NCBI RefSeq assembly: GCF_900129225.1
Contig: NZ_FQUG01000004.1
Location: 284,565 to 348,564, forward strand
Reading direction: 5' to 3'
Length of the DNA: 64,000 bases
From: Schwartzia succinivorans DSM 10502
GTDB lineage: Bacteria; Bacillota; Negativicutes; Selenomonadales; Selenomonadaceae
Made by a program: the position numbers and the translations under genes. The notes beneath the pieces were generated by a model. That model was given only the letters and a program-made list of their open reading frames with translations. It did no database searches and had not been told where the DNA came from. Shown here piece by piece: positions 45,370 through 57,542 of this stretch; position 1 is the first letter of the stretch; the number at the start of each line of letters is the position of its first letter.

Positions 45370-45741
45370 TTAGTCTTTCTTTTTACCAGCAATCGTCTTA
45401 CGCGGACCCTTGCGCGTACGTGCGTTGTTCTTGGTGTTCTGACCACGCACCGGCAGGCCCATGCGATGACGACGGCCGCGATAGCAGCCAATCTCAACGA
45501 GACGTTTGATATTCAGCGAACGCTCACGACGAAGATCACCCTCGACGATGACATCTTTATCAATGAGTTCGCGAAGCTTTACAACCTCATCCTCCGTAAG
45601 ATCACGGGTACGGGTATCAGGATTGATTCCTGCCTCAGCCAGAAGTTTCTGGGAGGTCGTCAGACCAATACCATAAATATATGTTAACGAAATCTCAATT
45701 CTTTTATCACGCGGCAAATCGATACCGGCAATACGTGCCAT
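45370..45741 (-). CDS. rpsM: 30S ribosomal protein S13
   Basis: Located at the head of the 30S subunit, contacting the 50S (bridge B1) and the P-site tRNA. Begins [19 protein letters not shown], contains the H2TH-like [12 protein letters not shown] part and ends in a basic [16 protein letters not shown] tail that reaches the tRNA. 123 residues. It follows rpmJ by 20 bases. Confidence 0.97.
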   Translation of the reverse strand: MARIAGIDLPRDKRIEISLTYIYGIGLTTSQKLLAEAGINPDTRTRDLTEDEVVKLRELIDKDVIVEGDLRRERSLNIKRLVEIGCYRGRRHRMGLPVRGQNTKNNARTRKGPRKTIAGKKKD

Positions 45742-45761
45742 ATATCAAGCACCTCCTTTTC

Positions 45762-45875
45762 TCAACCTTGTCTCTGTTTATGCTTCGGGTTTTCACAAAT
45801 GACCATTACGCGGCCTTTGCGTTTGATTACTTTGCACTTCTCACAAATTGGCTTGACGGAAGGTTTAACTTTCAT
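45762..45875 (-). CDS. rpmJ: 50S ribosomal protein L36, zinc-binding form
   Basis: A 37-residue protein: [20 protein letters not shown] at the start, then [12 protein letters not shown]11, C14, C27 and H32 bind zinc (the C+ form). It lies between infA and rpsM. Confidence 0.96.
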   Translation of the reverse strand: MKVKPSVKPICEKCKVIKRKGRVMVICENPKHKQRQG

Positions 45876-45939
45876 CGTGCTGCCTCCTTTTCCTTTCCTG
45901 TACGATTTTTTGCCGTACACTGCACCAACGCTTCATGCG

Positions 45940-46158
45940 TTATTTGAAACGATAGGTTATGCGGCCACGGGTTAAGTCGTACGGTGTAAGCTCAATCGTG
46001 ACCTTATCTCCAGGCAGAATGCGAATGAAATTCATGCGAATTTTACCTGATACATGTGCCAAGACGACATGGCCGTTTTCTAATTCGACCTGAAACATCG
46101 CATTGGGCAATGCCTCAAGTACCTTGCCTTCGACTTCAATAACATCTTGCTTGGACAT
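45940..46158 (-). CDS. infA: translation initiation factor IF-1
   Basis: A 72-residue S1/OB-fold factor occupying the A site during initiation. [20 protein letters not shown] and [16 protein letters not shown] are the usual blocks. It lies between a structured spacer (46159-46295) and rpmJ. In most Bacillota, map precedes infA; here adk does. Confidence 0.97.
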   Translation of the reverse strand: MSKQDVIEVEGKVLEALPNAMFQVELENGHVVLAHVSGKIRMNFIRILPGDKVTIELTPYDLTRGRITYRFK

Positions 46159-46295
46159 CAGTTCTACTCCTTACATTTGACTTTGCACAGGCGTGCCGCC
46201 AAAGACTACCTTTGGCAGGCTCCCCATGCTGACGGCTGCCCATGAGCCGCCTGTATCGATCGGTGGTACTGCCTATAGCATTCACTGGCAGACCT
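46159..46295 (-). promoter_or_regulatory. structured spacer between adk and infA
   Basis: A 137-base gap without a convincing ORF. Minus-strand RNA can form GCCAAAG-loop-CUUUGGC (46216-46198) and, upstream of it, GGCUC ... GAGCC (46248-46218). No T run follows, so these are not terminators. It could be an infA leader or the remains of a lost gene such as map. Confidence 0.45.
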
Positions 46296-48208
<1,913 letters not shown>

Positions 48209-48209
48209 C

Positions 48210-48650
48210 TCAGATCACCTCGACTTTTCCGCCTGCCGCCGTAATCTTGCTCTCTGCTGTCTTCGTGAAACCGTTTGCTTTGACTGTAAGCTTCTTCGTA
48301 AGCTCACCATCACCAAGGATACGAACACCATCAAGAACATTCTTCAGGATACCGATTTCAACGAGAGAAACCGGATCAACTGTTGCACCATCGTCGAAAC
48401 GATTCAGCATAGAAATATTAACTTCTGCATACTGCTTAGCGAAAATATTCTTGAAGCCGCGTTTCGGAAGACGACGATACAGAGGCATCTGACCGCCTTC
48501 AAAACCTGTACGGACTCCGCCGCCCGAACGGGAATTCTGTCCCTTCATACCACGGCCGGCTGTTTTGCCGAGTCCGCTTCCAAGACCACGGCCTCTGCGT
48601 GTACGAGTCTTTCTCGAACCCGGAGCCGGGGATAATTCATGTAACTTCAT
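48210..48650 (-). CDS. rplO: 50S ribosomal protein L15
   Basis: An early-assembly large-subunit protein with a long, Gly/Arg-rich N-terminus ([20 protein letters not shown]) that penetrates rRNA and a globular C-terminus. 146 residues. Last ribosomal protein gene before secY. Confidence 0.97.
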   Translation of the reverse strand: MKLHELSPAPGSRKTRTRRGRGLGSGLGKTAGRGMKGQNSRSGGGVRTGFEGGQMPLYRRLPKRGFKNIFAKQYAEVNISMLNRFDDGATVDPVSLVEIGILKNVLDGVRILGDGELTKKLTVKANGFTKTAESKITAAGGKVEVI

Positions 48651-48669
48651 CTATTGCACCTCCTTGAAC

Positions 48670-48855
48670 TCAGTCTTTAACTTCTTCTACCGTCACAAGA
48701 TGCGTAACCTTGCGAATCTGTCCACGAACTGCCGGATTGTCAGGCAGAATCGAGGAGGAATTTATTTTACCAAGACCTAAAGCTTTGACCGTCAGACGCT
48801 GCGTCTGCGGATGGCCGATAACACTGCGGGTCAAGGTGACTTTCAGTTTTGCCAT
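48670..48855 (-). CDS. rpmD: 50S ribosomal protein L30
   Basis: A small 61-residue protein: [20 protein letters not shown] and LVTVEEVKD are the ends. Present in the spc operon of many but not all bacteria. It lies 15 bases downstream of rpsE. Confidence 0.95.
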   Translation of the reverse strand: MAKLKVTLTRSVIGHPQTQRLTVKALGLGKINSSSILPDNPAVRGQIRKVTHLVTVEEVKD

Positions 48856-48870
48856 TGAAAAATACCCTCC

Positions 48871-49374
48871 TTAACCCAAAAGTTCCTGAACTGTCTTACC
48901 ACGGAGCTCAGCAACCTTTTCAGCACGCTTGAGCTGTGAAAGACCCGTAATCGTTGCACGAACCATGTTGTTCGGGTTCGAGGAACCGAGCGATTTCGTC
49001 AGGATATCACGGATGCCGGCAAGTTCAAGGACCGCACGTGCCGGACCGCCAGCGATAACACCGGTACCTTTTGCAGCCGGTTTCATAAGCACCTGGCCAG
49101 CGCCGAAGATACCAATAATCTCATGCGGAATTGTTGTTCCGCGGAGAGAAACTTCAATCAGATTCTTTTTCGCGTCCTCAATGCCTTTACGGATTGCTTC
49201 AGGAACCTCGCTTGCTTTGCCGAGGCCTACGCCGACTTTACCTTTCTGGTTTCCGACGACGACGAGCGCACTGAACGAGAAGCGGCGGCCGCCTTTGACG
49301 ACTTTCGCTACGCGATTGATATATACAACCTTCTCCTGAAATTCCGGAGTTTCGTTGTCGATATTTCTAGCCAT
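48871..49374 (-). CDS. rpsE: 30S ribosomal protein S5
   Basis: Part of the decoding centre and helicase region of the mRNA channel. The N-terminal dsRBD-like domain has [17 protein letters not shown] and [12 protein letters not shown]; the C-terminal domain ends in [20 protein letters not shown]. 167 residues. RBS GGAGG. Confidence 0.97.
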   Translation of the reverse strand: MARNIDNETPEFQEKVVYINRVAKVVKGGRRFSFSALVVVGNQKGKVGVGLGKASEVPEAIRKGIEDAKKNLIEVSLRGTTIPHEIIGIFGAGQVLMKPAAKGTGVIAGGPARAVLELAGIRDILTKSLGSSNPNNMVRATITGLSQLKRAEKVAELRGKTVQELLG

Positions 49375-49396
49375 TCATTTACCTCCTTCTTCAATC

Positions 49397-49756
49397 TTAG
49401 AATTTCAGACCAGCCTCGCGTGCTGCCTCTGCAAGTGCAGCGACACGACCATGATATACATAGCCTCCGCGGTCAAAAACAACTGTCTGAATGCCTTTCT
49501 CAAGAGCCTTTTTGGCAACTGCCGTTCCAACTGCTTTAGCAGCCTCAATGTTGCCGCCGTAAGACTCAAATCCTTTATCCTGGGAGCTTGCTGCTACCAG
49601 CGTAACACCATTCTTATCATCGATGACCTGTGCGTAAATGTTGCTCAGGCTGCGGAACACGTTAAGACGTGGGCGTTCCGGCGTCCCGATAATATGATTA
49701 CGGACACGCAGATGACGTTTCTGGCGCGTCTTGTTTTTATCTTCTTTCTGAAGCAC
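49397..49756 (-). CDS. rplR: 50S ribosomal protein L18
   Basis: Binds 5S rRNA with L5 and L25. Basic N-terminus ([17 protein letters not shown]), [13 protein letters not shown] and [20 protein letters not shown]. 119 residues. The start codon is GTG at 49756, with GGAGAG upstream. Confidence 0.97.
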   Translation of the reverse strand: MLQKEDKNKTRQKRHLRVRNHIIGTPERPRLNVFRSLSNIYAQVIDDKNGVTLVAASSQDKGFESYGGNIEAAKAVGTAVAKKALEKGIQTVVFDRGGYVYHGRVAALAEAAREAGLKF

Positions 49757-49784
49757 TCGGATCTCTCCTTTCTGTCAAAGATGA

Positions 49785-50336
49785 TTATTTCTTACCCTTA
49801 GCGCCTGCTTTACCAACCTTGCGGCGGATATGCTCGCCCTCGTACTTGATACCCTTGCCCTTATACGGCTCCGGTCCTCTCAGGGAACGAATCTTAGCAG
49901 CAATGCCGCCAACTACTTCCTTATCTGCACCCGTGATGACAATCTTGTTTGCAGCCGGTGCATCAAGCTCAATGCCTGCAGGCGGCTCAACAATAACAGG
50001 ATGAGAGAAACCAAGGGAAAGGTTCAGGTTCTTGCCCTGACGAACTGCACGATAACCAACACCGTTGATTTCGAGGTTCTTTGTGTAACCTTCCGTTACG
50101 CCAACAACCATGTTGTTGATAAGCGTACGTGTAAGTCCATGAAGGGACTTGTGCATTTTATCTTCCGACGGACGTGTGACTGTAACGACACCATCCTCCA
50201 TCGTAATTTTCATGTCCGGATGAAGCGTGCGGGAAAGCTCGCCTTTCGGACCTTTAACCGTAACTTTATTTCCATCCTCCAGCTTAAATGTAACGCCGGC
50301 AGGAATTGTAATCGGTGCTCTACCAATTCTCGACAT
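49785..50336 (-). CDS. rplF: 50S ribosomal protein L6
   Basis: Stabilises the sarcin-ricin loop region. [15 protein letters not shown] start, [19 protein letters not shown] centre and [19 protein letters not shown] near the C-terminus. 183 residues. Confidence 0.97.
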   Translation of the reverse strand: MSRIGRAPITIPAGVTFKLEDGNKVTVKGPKGELSRTLHPDMKITMEDGVVTVTRPSEDKMHKSLHGLTRTLINNMVVGVTEGYTKNLEINGVGYRAVRQGKNLNLSLGFSHPVIVEPPAGIELDAPAANKIVITGADKEVVGGIAAKIRSLRGPEPYKGKGIKYEGEHIRRKVGKAGAKGKK

Positions 50337-50363
50337 CTGTACACCTCCTAGCTTATTGATTCA

Positions 50364-50762
50364 TTACCAAACGTATGCGAGAATCTCTCCGCCGAGGCCC
50401 GCTTTACGAGCCTGCTTGTCGCTCATGATTCCTTTAGATGTGGAAATGATTGCGACACCAAGTCCTCCGAGGACGCGCGGCAGCTCAGCGCTCTTCGCGT
50501 ACTGGCGAAGGCCCGGCTTGGAAATACGTTTAATACCGGAAATTACCTTTTCACGCTCCGGACCATACTTCAGGGAAAGCGTAAGCATACCCTGCTTGTT
50601 GTCCTCCGTGAAAGTGTAGTCCTTAATGAATCCTTCCTCTTTCAGAACAGCTGCGATAGCTGTTTTGACCTTGGAGCCAGGAATTTCAACTTTATCGTGT
50701 AAGACATTGTTTGCATTGCGCAAACGAGTCAACATATCAGCAATAGGATCAGTCATTACCAT
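50364..50762 (-). CDS. rpsH: 30S ribosomal protein S8
   Basis: A primary 16S rRNA binder and, in E. coli, translational repressor of the spc operon. [19 protein letters not shown] start, [18 protein letters not shown] centre and AYVW end. 132 residues. The first ATG (50762) has GGAGG 10 bases upstream. Confidence 0.97.
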   Translation of the reverse strand: MVMTDPIADMLTRLRNANNVLHDKVEIPGSKVKTAIAAVLKEEGFIKDYTFTEDNKQGMLTLSLKYGPEREKVISGIKRISKPGLRQYAKSAELPRVLGGLGVAIISTSKGIMSDKQARKAGLGGEILAYVW

Positions 50763-50796
50763 AAATCGATATCCTCCTTTCTTTCACGTTCATTTG

Positions 50797-50982
50797 TTAC
50801 CAGCTGGCTTTTGTTACGCCAGGAATGGCACCTTTGTAGCTCTGCTCTCTGAAGCAAATACGGCACATATCAAACTTTCTCATATAGCCATGCGGACGAC
50901 CGCAGATCTTGCATCTGTTATACTTACGAACCTTGAACTTTGGTTCACGGCTCCACTTTTCAATCATAGCCTTCTTGGCCAC
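50797..50982 (-). CDS. rpsZ: 30S ribosomal protein S14, type Z (zinc)
   Basis: The 61-residue zinc-containing form, with [20 protein letters not shown] giving a CxxC-x12-CxxC site. Begins [18 protein letters not shown]. The start codon is GTG at 50982. It is the primary type in the spc operon of Bacillota. Confidence 0.97.
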   Translation of the reverse strand: MAKKAMIEKWSREPKFKVRKYNRCKICGRPHGYMRKFDMCRICFREQSYKGAIPGVTKASW

Positions 50983-51005
50983 AGTCAGTACCTCCTTTAT
51001 ATATG

Positions 51006-51545
51006 TTATGCGTTGAACGGCATACCCATCAGTTTAAGAAGCTCATGAGCTTCCTCATCCGTCTTTGCTGTCGTAACGATGACGACGTTCATGCCACGGA
51101 CCTTATCAATTTTATCATATTCAATTTCCGGGAAAATCAGCTGCTCTTTGAGACCAACGGAATAGTTGCCGCGGCCGTCAAAAGCCTTGCTGCTGACACC
51201 GTGGAAGTCACGAACACGCGGAAGCGCAACGTTCATAAACTTATCGAGGAACTGATACATACGAACTCCGCGGAGTGTAACCTTCGCGCCAATCGGCATT
51301 CCCTGACGAATCTTCCATGTAGCAATGGATTTTTTCGCACGTGTCAGGATAGGTTTCTGACCTGCAATAATCGACAAATCCGTTACAGCTGCATCAAGAG
51401 CCTTCGGATTTCCGACAGCTTCGCCGACACCCATGTTGATGATTACTTTCTCAATCTTCGGGAGCTGCATTACATTTTTATAACCGAACTTTTTCGTAAG
51501 CTCAGCACAAACTTCATTCGTGTATTTCTCCTGTAATCTGTCCAC
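51006..51545 (-). CDS. rplE: 50S ribosomal protein L5
   Basis: Binds 5S rRNA and contacts the P-site t[21 protein letters not shown] and the [19 protein letters not shown] block are typical. 179 residues. The start codon is GTG at 51545 with GGAGG 7 bases upstream. Confidence 0.97.
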   Translation of the reverse strand: MDRLQEKYTNEVCAELTKKFGYKNVMQLPKIEKVIINMGVGEAVGNPKALDAAVTDLSIIAGQKPILTRAKKSIATWKIRQGMPIGAKVTLRGVRMYQFLDKFMNVALPRVRDFHGVSSKAFDGRGNYSVGLKEQLIFPEIEYDKIDKVRGMNVVIVTTAKTDEEAHELLKLMGMPFNA

Positions 51546-51565
51546 TTATATTCCTCCTTCCTCAA

Positions 51566-51898
51566 TTATTTTTCGTCGATAACCTCGCCGCATTTTTTGC
51601 AGGCGCGGACGAATTTACCATTTACAAGCTTCTGAGCCGTACGCGTAGCCTTTTTGCAGGACGGGCAGACGACCATAACCTTGCAGGCTGCAAGCGGAGC
51701 TTCCTTCGTGAGGATACCACCCTGCGGAGCCTTCTGATTCGGTTTCGTGTGGCGTTTCACTTTGTTGACACCCTCGACGACAACCTTGCCTTTTTTAGGC
51801 AGAGCGAGCAGAATCTTTCCCTGCTGGCCTTTATCTTTACCGGACAATACGACAACCGTATCGCCTTTCTTTACATGCAGATGATTGTTGAGTGACAA
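51566..51898 (-). CDS. rplX: 50S ribosomal protein L24 with C-terminal zinc ribbon
   Basis: An assembly initiator with an N-terminal KOW motif ([19 protein letters not shown]). At 110 residues it has a C-terminal extension with CPSC and CKKC pairs, forming a likely zinc ribbon. The start codon is TTG at 51898 with a GGAGG site upstream. Confidence 0.96.
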   Translation of the reverse strand: MSLNNHLHVKKGDTVVVLSGKDKGQQGKILLALPKKGKVVVEGVNKVKRHTKPNQKAPQGGILTKEAPLAACKVMVVCPSCKKATRTAQKLVNGKFVRACKKCGEVIDEK

Positions 51899-51916
51899 AA
51901 TAGCACCTCCTCACTA

Positions 51917-52285
51917 TTAAAGTACTTCCGGCGCCAGCGAAACGATCTTCATGAAATCCTTCTCGCGGAGCTCACGAGCAACCGGCCCAAAGATACGTGT
52001 ACCACGCGGTGTGTTGTCATCTTTGATGATGACAGCTGCGTTCTCATCGAAACGGATGTAAGAACCATCCTGACGGCGAACACCTTTTACGCTGCGAACA
52101 ACGACTGCCTTAACGACATCGCCTTTCTTAACCATACCGCCCGGAGCTGCCGATTTAACGGAAGCAACGATTACATCACCGATATTGGCATATTTACGGT
52201 AGGAACCGCCCATAACGCGAATGCACATAATTTCTTTCGCGCCGGTGTTATCACCAACATTCAGCATAGTTTGCTGTTGAATCAT
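51917..52285 (-). CDS. rplN: 50S ribosomal protein L14
   Basis: Forms bridge B8 with 16S r[21 protein letters not shown] and [20 protein letters not shown] are the usual ends. 122 residues. Confidence 0.97.
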   Translation of the reverse strand: MIQQQTMLNVGDNTGAKEIMCIRVMGGSYRKYANIGDVIVASVKSAAPGGMVKKGDVVKAVVVRSVKGVRRQDGSYIRFDENAAVIIKDDNTPRGTRIFGPVARELREKDFMKIVSLAPEVL

Positions 52286-52328
52286 TTGTTTACCTCCTTT
52301 TCAGATTTATTGGGGACATTACGTCAAA

Positions 52329-52586
52329 TTATTTTGCTCTCTCGACTACCTGCACTACTCTCCAGCGCTTATCCTTCGAAAGCGGACGTGTCTCCATAAT
52401 CTGAACCGTATCACCGATATGAGCATCGTTTTCTTCATCATGAGCTTTAAATTTAACTGTCTTTTTGACAGCTTTTTTATAAATCTTATGCTGCTCGATG
52501 TCCTCTACGGCGACAACTACGGTCTTATCCATTTTATCGCTGACGACTTTACCAATACGCGTCTTACGATCATTTCTATCGCTCAT
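52329..52586 (-). CDS. rpsQ: 30S ribosomal protein S17
   Basis: A primary 16S binder with an OB fold. [20 protein letters not shown] near the start, [14 protein letters not shown] near the end. 85 residues from the ATG at 52586 (GGAGG, 7 bases upstream); the TTG directly before it is not needed. Confidence 0.97.
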   Translation of the reverse strand: MSDRNDRKTRIGKVVSDKMDKTVVVAVEDIEQHKIYKKAVKKTVKFKAHDEENDAHIGDTVQIMETRPLSKDKRWRVVQVVERAK

Positions 52587-52616
52587 CAAGGAGCCTCCTT
52601 CCTCTGCTTATTCGAA

Positions 52617-52811
52617 TTAAGCTTTCAGTTCCTGTTCACGCTGCACCGTCTTAATGCGGGCGATTGTCTTCTTGACTTCCTTGATACGCATCGGGTTCTC
52701 AAGCTGACCAGTAGCGAGCTGGAATCTGAGGTTGAACAATTCTTCTTTCAGGGAAGCAACTTTCTGGTTAAGTTCTCCAGCACTCATTTCACGTATTTCA
52801 TTAACCTTCAT
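52617..52811 (-). CDS. rpmC: 50S ribosomal protein L29
   Basis: A 64-residue helical hairpin at the tunnel exit, near the SRP and trigger-factor site. [20 protein letters not shown] is the hallmark. It overlaps the end of rplP by 11 bases, suggesting coupled translation. Confidence 0.97.
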   Translation of the reverse strand: MKVNEIREMSAGELNQKVASLKEELFNLRFQLATGQLENPMRIKEVKKTIARIKTVQREQELKA

Positions 52812-53244
52812 TTACTTCACCGCCCTCTTTCTGCTCATCTTCCCGTTTCACAAACTTCGTCTTAATTGGAAGCTTATGACCAGCCAGGCGCATCGCCTCT
52901 TTTGCGACTTCTTCCGAAATACCGTCCATCTCGAAGAGGATACGGCCCGGTTTAACGACTGCTACCCAGTATTCCGGTGAACCCTTACCACTACCCATAC
53001 GAGTCTCAGCAGGTTTTGCCGTAACCGGTTTGTCCGGGAAAATCTTGATCCAGACCTGGCCGCCACGTTTGATGTAACGCGTCATAGCGATACGGGCTGC
53101 CTCAATCTGACGGTTCGTAACCCATGCCGGCTCCAGAGCCATAAGGCCGAAGGTACCGTGGGTAACCTTATTACCGCGGTGTGCCTGACCCTTCATACGG
53201 CCACGGAACTGTTTGCGGTATTTAACTCTCTTTGGTAATAACAT
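52801..53244 (-). CDS. rplP: 50S ribosomal protein L16
   Basis: Sits near the A-site tRNA acceptor arm. [19 protein letters not shown] start and [17 protein letters not shown] centre. At 147 residues it has a short extra acidic tail ([13 protein letters not shown]) absent from the E. coli protein. Its start overlaps the rpsC stop by one base. Confidence 0.97.
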   Translation of the reverse strand: MLLPKRVKYRKQFRGRMKGQAHRGNKVTHGTFGLMALEPAWVTNRQIEAARIAMTRYIKRGGQVWIKIFPDKPVTAKPAETRMGSGKGSPEYWVAVVKPGRILFEMDGISEEVAKEAMRLAGHKLPIKTKFVKREDEQKEGGEVNEG

Positions 53245-53912
53245 TAAGCTTCGCTCCCTTCAGCTGCAGCAACCGGCTGCTTCTTCTCTGGAAGGACTTC
53301 GCCTTTGAAAATCCAAACTTTAACACCGATACGTCCGTACGTCGTATCAGCCTCTGCTGTACCGTAATCAATATCAGCACGCAGTGTGTGAAGAGGAATA
53401 CTTCCTTCACGATAGGACTCTGTACGAGCGATTTCAGCACCGCCGAGACGGCCGCTGACCATAATCTTGATTCCCTTTGCACCGGCACGCATCGTACGGC
53501 CAACGCAGGATTTCATTGCACGGCGGAACGCGATACGGCGCTCAAGCTGACCTGCAATGTTTTCAGCAACGAGTTTGGAATCCATATCCGGGGATTTAAC
53601 TTCAGCGATGTCAATATCAACGCGCTTGTCAGTGAATTTCTTCAGACCGGCTTTGATCTGTTCGATTCCGGAACCACCGCGGCCAATCACCATACCCGGT
53701 TTAGCCGTATGGATCGTAAGACGAAGGCGGTTCTTGGAACGCTCAGTCTCGACGCGGGCGATGCCAGCTGCTTCGAGCTCCTTCATCAAATACTCGCGGA
53801 TTTTAATATCTTCATGCAGATTTGCTGCATAATCTTTATCAGCATACCACTTGGCATCCCATGTCTTGACGATACCAAGACGCATGCCATGCGGATTTAC
53901 TTTCTGACCCAA
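53244..53912 (-). CDS. rpsC: 30S ribosomal protein S3
   Basis: Forms the mRNA entry helicase with S4 and S5. [18 protein letters not shown] start, a KH domain with [13 protein letters not shown] and the C-terminal [12 protein letters not shown] block. 222 residues. The start codon is TTG at 53912 with GGAGGG upstream. Confidence 0.97.
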   Translation of the reverse strand: MGQKVNPHGMRLGIVKTWDAKWYADKDYAANLHEDIKIREYLMKELEAAGIARVETERSKNRLRLTIHTAKPGMVIGRGGSGIEQIKAGLKKFTDKRVDIDIAEVKSPDMDSKLVAENIAGQLERRIAFRRAMKSCVGRTMRAGAKGIKIMVSGRLGGAEIARTESYREGSIPLHTLRADIDYGTAEADTTYGRIGVKVWIFKGEVLPEKKQPVAAAEGSEA

Positions 53913-53928
53913 TACATTTCCCTCCTTC

Positions 53929-54261
53929 TTATCTTTCTGAAACTACAACCGTGACGTGCGACGTCCGCTTCAAAATGCTGAACGCCTGTCCACGGGAACG
54001 CGGATGAATGCGTTTCAGTGTCGGTCCCTGATCGACATAAGCGGAAGAGATGTAGAGTTTGTCTACATTCATGTCGAAGTTGTTTTCCGCATTTGCGACT
54101 GCAGATTTCAACACTTTTTCGATAACGTCTGCACCGGCTTTCGGTGTAAACTTCAAAATCGCAAAGGCCTCAGCGACGCTCTTGCCACGAACAAGATTCA
54201 TGACAACCCGTACTTTACGCGGAGCAATGCGAACGTATTTAGCTACTGCTTTAGCTTCCAT
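53929..54261 (-). CDS. rplV: 50S ribosomal protein L22
   Basis: Its beta hairpin lines the peptide exit tunnel. [18 protein letters not shown] start; the tunnel hairpin reads [20 protein letters not shown], with unmodified macrolide-related residues as far as can be judged. 110 residues. Confidence 0.97.
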   Translation of the reverse strand: MEAKAVAKYVRIAPRKVRVVMNLVRGKSVAEAFAILKFTPKAGADVIEKVLKSAVANAENNFDMNVDKLYISSAYVDQGPTLKRIHPRSRGQAFSILKRTSHVTVVVSER

Positions 54262-54282
54262 TCAAGCTTCTCCTTTCGTAAA

Positions 54283-54564
54283 TTATTTGAGCGACGTTTT
54301 CTTCTCTGCGCCGGCATGGCCTTTGTACGTACGTGTCGGAGCGAATTCTCCGAGCTTATGTCCAACCATGTCCTCAGTGATATAAACGGGCACATGTTTA
54401 CGGCCGTCATGAACAGCAACCGTATGGCTGACGAATTCCGGAAGAATCGTCGAGCTGCGCGACCAGGTCTTTACAACCTTTTTCTCATTGGCCTCATTGA
54501 GTGCCGTGATCTTTTTAAGCAGGCTTTCTGCACAGAAAGGTCCTTTTTTGACAGATCTTGACAA
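54283..54564 (-). CDS. rpsS: 30S ribosomal protein S19
   Basis: In the 30S head near the A-site t[21 protein letters not shown] start, [19 protein letters not shown]. 93 residues. The start codon is TTG at 54564 with GGGAGG upstream; a hairpin (54584-54601) precedes the site. Confidence 0.97.
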   Translation of the reverse strand: MSRSVKKGPFCAESLLKKITALNEANEKKVVKTWSRSSTILPEFVSHTVAVHDGRKHVPVYITEDMVGHKLGEFAPTRTYKGHAGAEKKTSLK

Positions 54565-54583
54565 GATATATCCTCCCTTCCGT

Positions 54584-54601
54584 CAGGCGCCTGAGCGCCT
54601 G
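54584..54601 (-). promoter_or_regulatory. hairpin in the rplB-rpsS spacer
   Basis: Perfect 7-bp stem CAGGCGC / GCGCCTG with a 4-base loop in the 50-base gap. No T run; it ends 8 bases before the GGGAGG site of rpsS. It may be a processing or translation-control element. Confidence 0.5.
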
Positions 54602-54614
54602 CGAACTACATTTA

Positions 54615-55439
54615 TTACTTGCGTCTCTTAACGATGAACTTATCCGAAGGCTTCGCATGGCGTGTCTTCGCACCCATAGCGCATTTGCCCCATTTCGTAA
54701 CCGGATGTTTGCGTCCGACAGGGCTGCGGCCTTCACCACCGCCGTGCGGATGGTCATTCGGGTTCATCGCAACGCCGCGGTTCGACGGGCGGATACCCAT
54801 CCAGCGGGAGCGGCCTGCTTTACCGATTGTGATGTTCTCATGCTCAAGGTTACCAACCTCACCGATTGTTGCACGGCAGTTGATGTGAACCTTACGGAGC
54901 TCACCGGACGGCATACGAAGAAGTGCATAATCTCCGTCTTTAGCCATGAGCTGTGCGCTCGTACCTGCGGAGCGGACCATCTGTGCGCCCTTTCCGATTT
55001 TGAGCTCAACATTGTGAATCGTTGTACCAACCGGAATATTTGCAAGCGGAAGTGCGTTGCCCGGTTTGATATCAGCATCCGGACCGGAAACGACCTTATC
55101 GCCGACCTTCAGACCGTTTGGAGCGATAATGTAACGCTTCTCACCGTCTGCATAGTTCAGAAGAGCAATGCGTGCGCTGCGGTTCGGATCATACTCGATT
55201 GTAGCGACCGTAGCCGGGATTCCGTCTTTAGTACGCTTGAAATCGATGATACGATAACGGCGCTTGTGACCGCCGCCCTGATGACGGACTGTCAAGCGGC
55301 CCTGCTGATTGCGGCCGCCGTGCTGCTTGAGCGGAGCAAGCAAAGATTTTTCCGGCTTATCCGTAGTGATCTCATCAAAGGATGCGACCGTCATGAAACG
55401 TCTGCCGGCAGAATATGGTTTAAAACTCTTAATTGCCAC
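54615..55439 (-). CDS. rplB: 50S ribosomal protein L2
   Basis: Needed for subunit joining and peptidyl transfer. [20 protein letters not shown] start, [20 protein letters not shown] and the catalytic-region [20 protein letters not shown], with its conserved His. 274 residues. The start codon is GTG at 55439. Confidence 0.97.
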   Translation of the reverse strand: MAIKSFKPYSAGRRFMTVASFDEITTDKPEKSLLAPLKQHGGRNQQGRLTVRHQGGGHKRRYRIIDFKRTKDGIPATVATIEYDPNRSARIALLNYADGEKRYIIAPNGLKVGDKVVSGPDADIKPGNALPLANIPVGTTIHNVELKIGKGAQMVRSAGTSAQLMAKDGDYALLRMPSGELRKVHINCRATIGEVGNLEHENITIGKAGRSRWMGIRPSNRGVAMNPNDHPHGGGEGRSPVGRKHPVTKWGKCAMGAKTRHAKPSDKFIVKRRK

Positions 55440-55464
55440 TTAATTAACCTCCTTTACTGAAATC

Positions 55465-55746
55465 TTACGCTTCGAAGAACTGGATGGACTCACCCTGAGC
55501 CAGTTTAACGATTGCTTTTTTGTAGTCTGAACGGCGTCCAACGTTGCGGCCAAGGCGTTTTACCTTACCCATAACATTGATCGTGTTGACAGCTTCAACC
55601 TTAACATTGAAGATATCAGCGACTGCTTTTGCAATCTGGGTCTTGTTCGCTTTCTTATCAACAACGAACACGTACTTGCCCTCTTCCATCAAAGCGGTAG
55701 AAGTTTCAGTAATGAGCGGGCGAATCAGGATATCGCGTGCTTCCAT
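55465..55746 (-). CDS. rplW: 50S ribosomal protein L23
   Basis: Docks trigger factor and SRP at the tunnel exit. [18 protein letters not shown] start, [19 protein letters not shown]. 93 residues. Its start shares a base with the rplD stop. Confidence 0.97.
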   Translation of the reverse strand: MEARDILIRPLITETSTALMEEGKYVFVVDKKANKTQIAKAVADIFNVKVEAVNTINVMGKVKRLGRNVGRRSDYKKAIVKLAQGESIQFFEA

Positions 55747-56369
55747 TATGCAAGCACCTCCTCAATCCGTGTAATTGCATCCTTCGTAATGAAGAGCTTA
55801 TCATGGTTCAGAATGTCATAGACATTCAGGCCCGTTGTATTGATAGCCTTAACGCCTTCAATATTGCGTGCAGACTTCTCAACATTCTCGGCTTCCTCAG
55901 CCGTAATAATCAGAGCTTTCTTGGAAACCTCGAAAGCCTCGAGCATCTTAACAACTTCCTTCGTTTTCGGAGCCTCAAAATCAAGGCTGTCAAGAACGAG
56001 GAAATCGCCGCTCTGAACTTTATCCGATAAAGCGCATTTGATTGCGAGACGACGCTGTTTGCGCGGCATGCTGAAAGCATAAGAACGCGGATGCGGTCCA
56101 AAGACCACGCCGCCGCCAACCCAAACCGGCGAAGTATTCGAGCCGCTTCTTGCATGGCCCGTGCCTTTCTGTTTCCAAGGCTTACGTCCGCCGCCGCGAA
56201 CCATTGCTCTCGTCTTCGTGGCATGTGTGCCCAGACGCTGCGAAGCAAGCTGCATCACAACTGCCTGATGAAGGAGTGCGCCGTTCACTTCAACGCCAAA
56301 AATATTATCATTTAACTCAACATCGCCAACCTGCTTGTGTGCGATATCATAAACTGCTACTGTAGGCAT
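55746..56369 (-). CDS. rplD: 50S ribosomal protein L4
   Basis: A tunnel protein that in E. coli also represses the S10 operon. The extended tunnel loop ([19 protein letters not shown]) and [16 protein letters not shown] are present. 207 residues. It overlaps rplW by one base. Confidence 0.97.
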   Translation of the reverse strand: MPTVAVYDIAHKQVGDVELNDNIFGVEVNGALLHQAVVMQLASQRLGTHATKTRAMVRGGGRKPWKQKGTGHARSGSNTSPVWVGGGVVFGPHPRSYAFSMPRKQRRLAIKCALSDKVQSGDFLVLDSLDFEAPKTKEVVKMLEAFEVSKKALIITAEEAENVEKSARNIEGVKAINTTGLNVYDILNHDKLFITKDAITRIEEVLA

Positions 56370-56393
56370 AACTCAGCATATCCTCCTTCCAAA

Positions 56394-57038
56394 TTATTTC
56401 TTCTTCGGCTTAACCGTAGTTTTAACAACAACAAGGCTCTTCTTCGGACCCGGGATAGCACCCTTGATCAGAATCAGATTACGGTCTGTATCTACTTTAA
56501 CAACCGTCAGACGCTGAATCGTAACACGATCTCCGCCCATCTGGCCCGGAAGTTTCTTTCCTTTAAGCACGCGTCCACCATGACCGCTGATCATAGCACC
56601 CGTGGAACCCGGTTCACGATGTGATTTGGAACCATGGCCCATAGGACCGCGGGCAAAATGATGACGTTTAACCGTACCAGCAAAGCCTTTACCTTTGGAA
56701 GTACCCGTTACATCAACGAGATCCCCGGCTGCGAAAACATCTACACCGATGATATCGCCGACTTTATATTCAGAAGGAGCTGCAAGACGCATCTCACGGA
56801 TGAACTTGACTGCCTGAACGCCAGCCTTTTCGAACTGCCCCTTCAACGGTTTCGTTACTTTATTTTCCTTCACTTCGCCGAAGCCAACCTGAACAGCATT
56901 GTAGCCGTCAGACTCAACCGTCTTATTACGGATGACAACGTTTTTGCCGGACTCAACAACCGTGACCGGTACAACCTTGCCCTCTTCGGTAAAGATCTGG
57001 GTCATACCAAGTTTCTTACCTAAAATTGCTTTTGACAT
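56394..57038 (-). CDS. rplC: 50S ribosomal protein L3
   Basis: Reaches the peptidyl transferase centre. [20 protein letters not shown] start, [19 protein letters not shown] and the central [17 protein letters not shown] loop. The second ATG (57038) is preferred, since GAGGAGG is 7 bases upstream; the first is only 4 away. 214 residues. Confidence 0.97.
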   Translation of the reverse strand: MSKAILGKKLGMTQIFTEEGKVVPVTVVESGKNVVIRNKTVESDGYNAVQVGFGEVKENKVTKPLKGQFEKAGVQAVKFIREMRLAAPSEYKVGDIIGVDVFAAGDLVDVTGTSKGKGFAGTVKRHHFARGPMGHGSKSHREPGSTGAMISGHGGRVLKGKKLPGQMGGDRVTIQRLTVVKVDTDRNLILIKGAIPGPKKSLVVVKTTVKPKKK

Positions 57039-57052
57039 CATTCCACCTCCTC

Positions 57053-57364
57053 TTACAGTTTAATTTCGATATCAACGCCAGCCGGGAGATCAAGATGCAT
57101 AAGAGCATCAACGGTCTTGGAAGACGGCTCAAGGATATCGATCAGACGTTTGTGTGTACGCATCTCGAACTGTTCACGTGAATCTTTATTAACGTGTGGG
57201 GAACGAAGAATCGTAAACACATTCTTTTCTGTCGGGAGTGGAATCGGCCCGGAAACCATAGCGCCCGTACGTTTAGCCGTATCAACAATCTTAACGGCAC
57301 TCTGATCAAGAGCTTTATGGTCGTAAGCCTTTAAACGAATTCTGATTTTCTGCTGCTTGGACAA
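57053..57364 (-). CDS. rpsJ: 30S ribosomal protein S10
   Basis: A ribosomal protein that also acts as NusE in antitermination. [20 protein letters not shown] start and [20 protein letters not shown] end. The start codon is TTG at 57364, with AAGGAGG 8 bases upstream, giving 103 residues, the normal length; an ATG extension to 57433 runs through the leader hairpin. It opens the S10 operon, after tuf. Confidence 0.96.
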   Translation of the reverse strand: MSKQQKIRIRLKAYDHKALDQSAVKIVDTAKRTGAMVSGPIPLPTEKNVFTILRSPHVNKDSREQFEMRTHKRLIDILEPSSKTVDALMHLDLPAGVDIEIKL

Positions 57365-57490
57365 AATATTTTCCTCCTTATCGCCCGGATTCAGGACCCA
57401 GACATTCTCCGCGCTAGTTCCCTCGTCATGCATAGCCGACGAGCAATCTACCGCGTCATCGCATGGGGGTACTTAAAAATAATCCTTATA
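57365..57490 (-). promoter_or_regulatory. rpsJ leader between tuf and rpsJ
   Basis: On the minus strand CTCGTC (57443-57438) pairs with GACGAG (57427-57422) over a 10-base loop. Runs of C and a GATGACGCGG segment lie before it. The gap follows a hairpin after tuf and could be an S10-operon control region. No known leader family is recognised. Confidence 0.4.
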
Positions 57491-57514
57491 TAAGGGAGGC
57501 TTACGCCTCCCTTA
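57491..57514 (-). terminator. hairpin after tuf
   Basis: TAAGGGAGG / CCTCCCTTA 9-bp stem with a 6-base loop, 28 bases after tuf. The T-rich tract is delayed (TTATTTTT about 12 bases later), so termination is probably partial or the stem stabilises the str mRNA. Confidence 0.6.
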
Positions 57515-57542
57515 CTAAGGAATTGTTAACTTTTCTCAGGGA

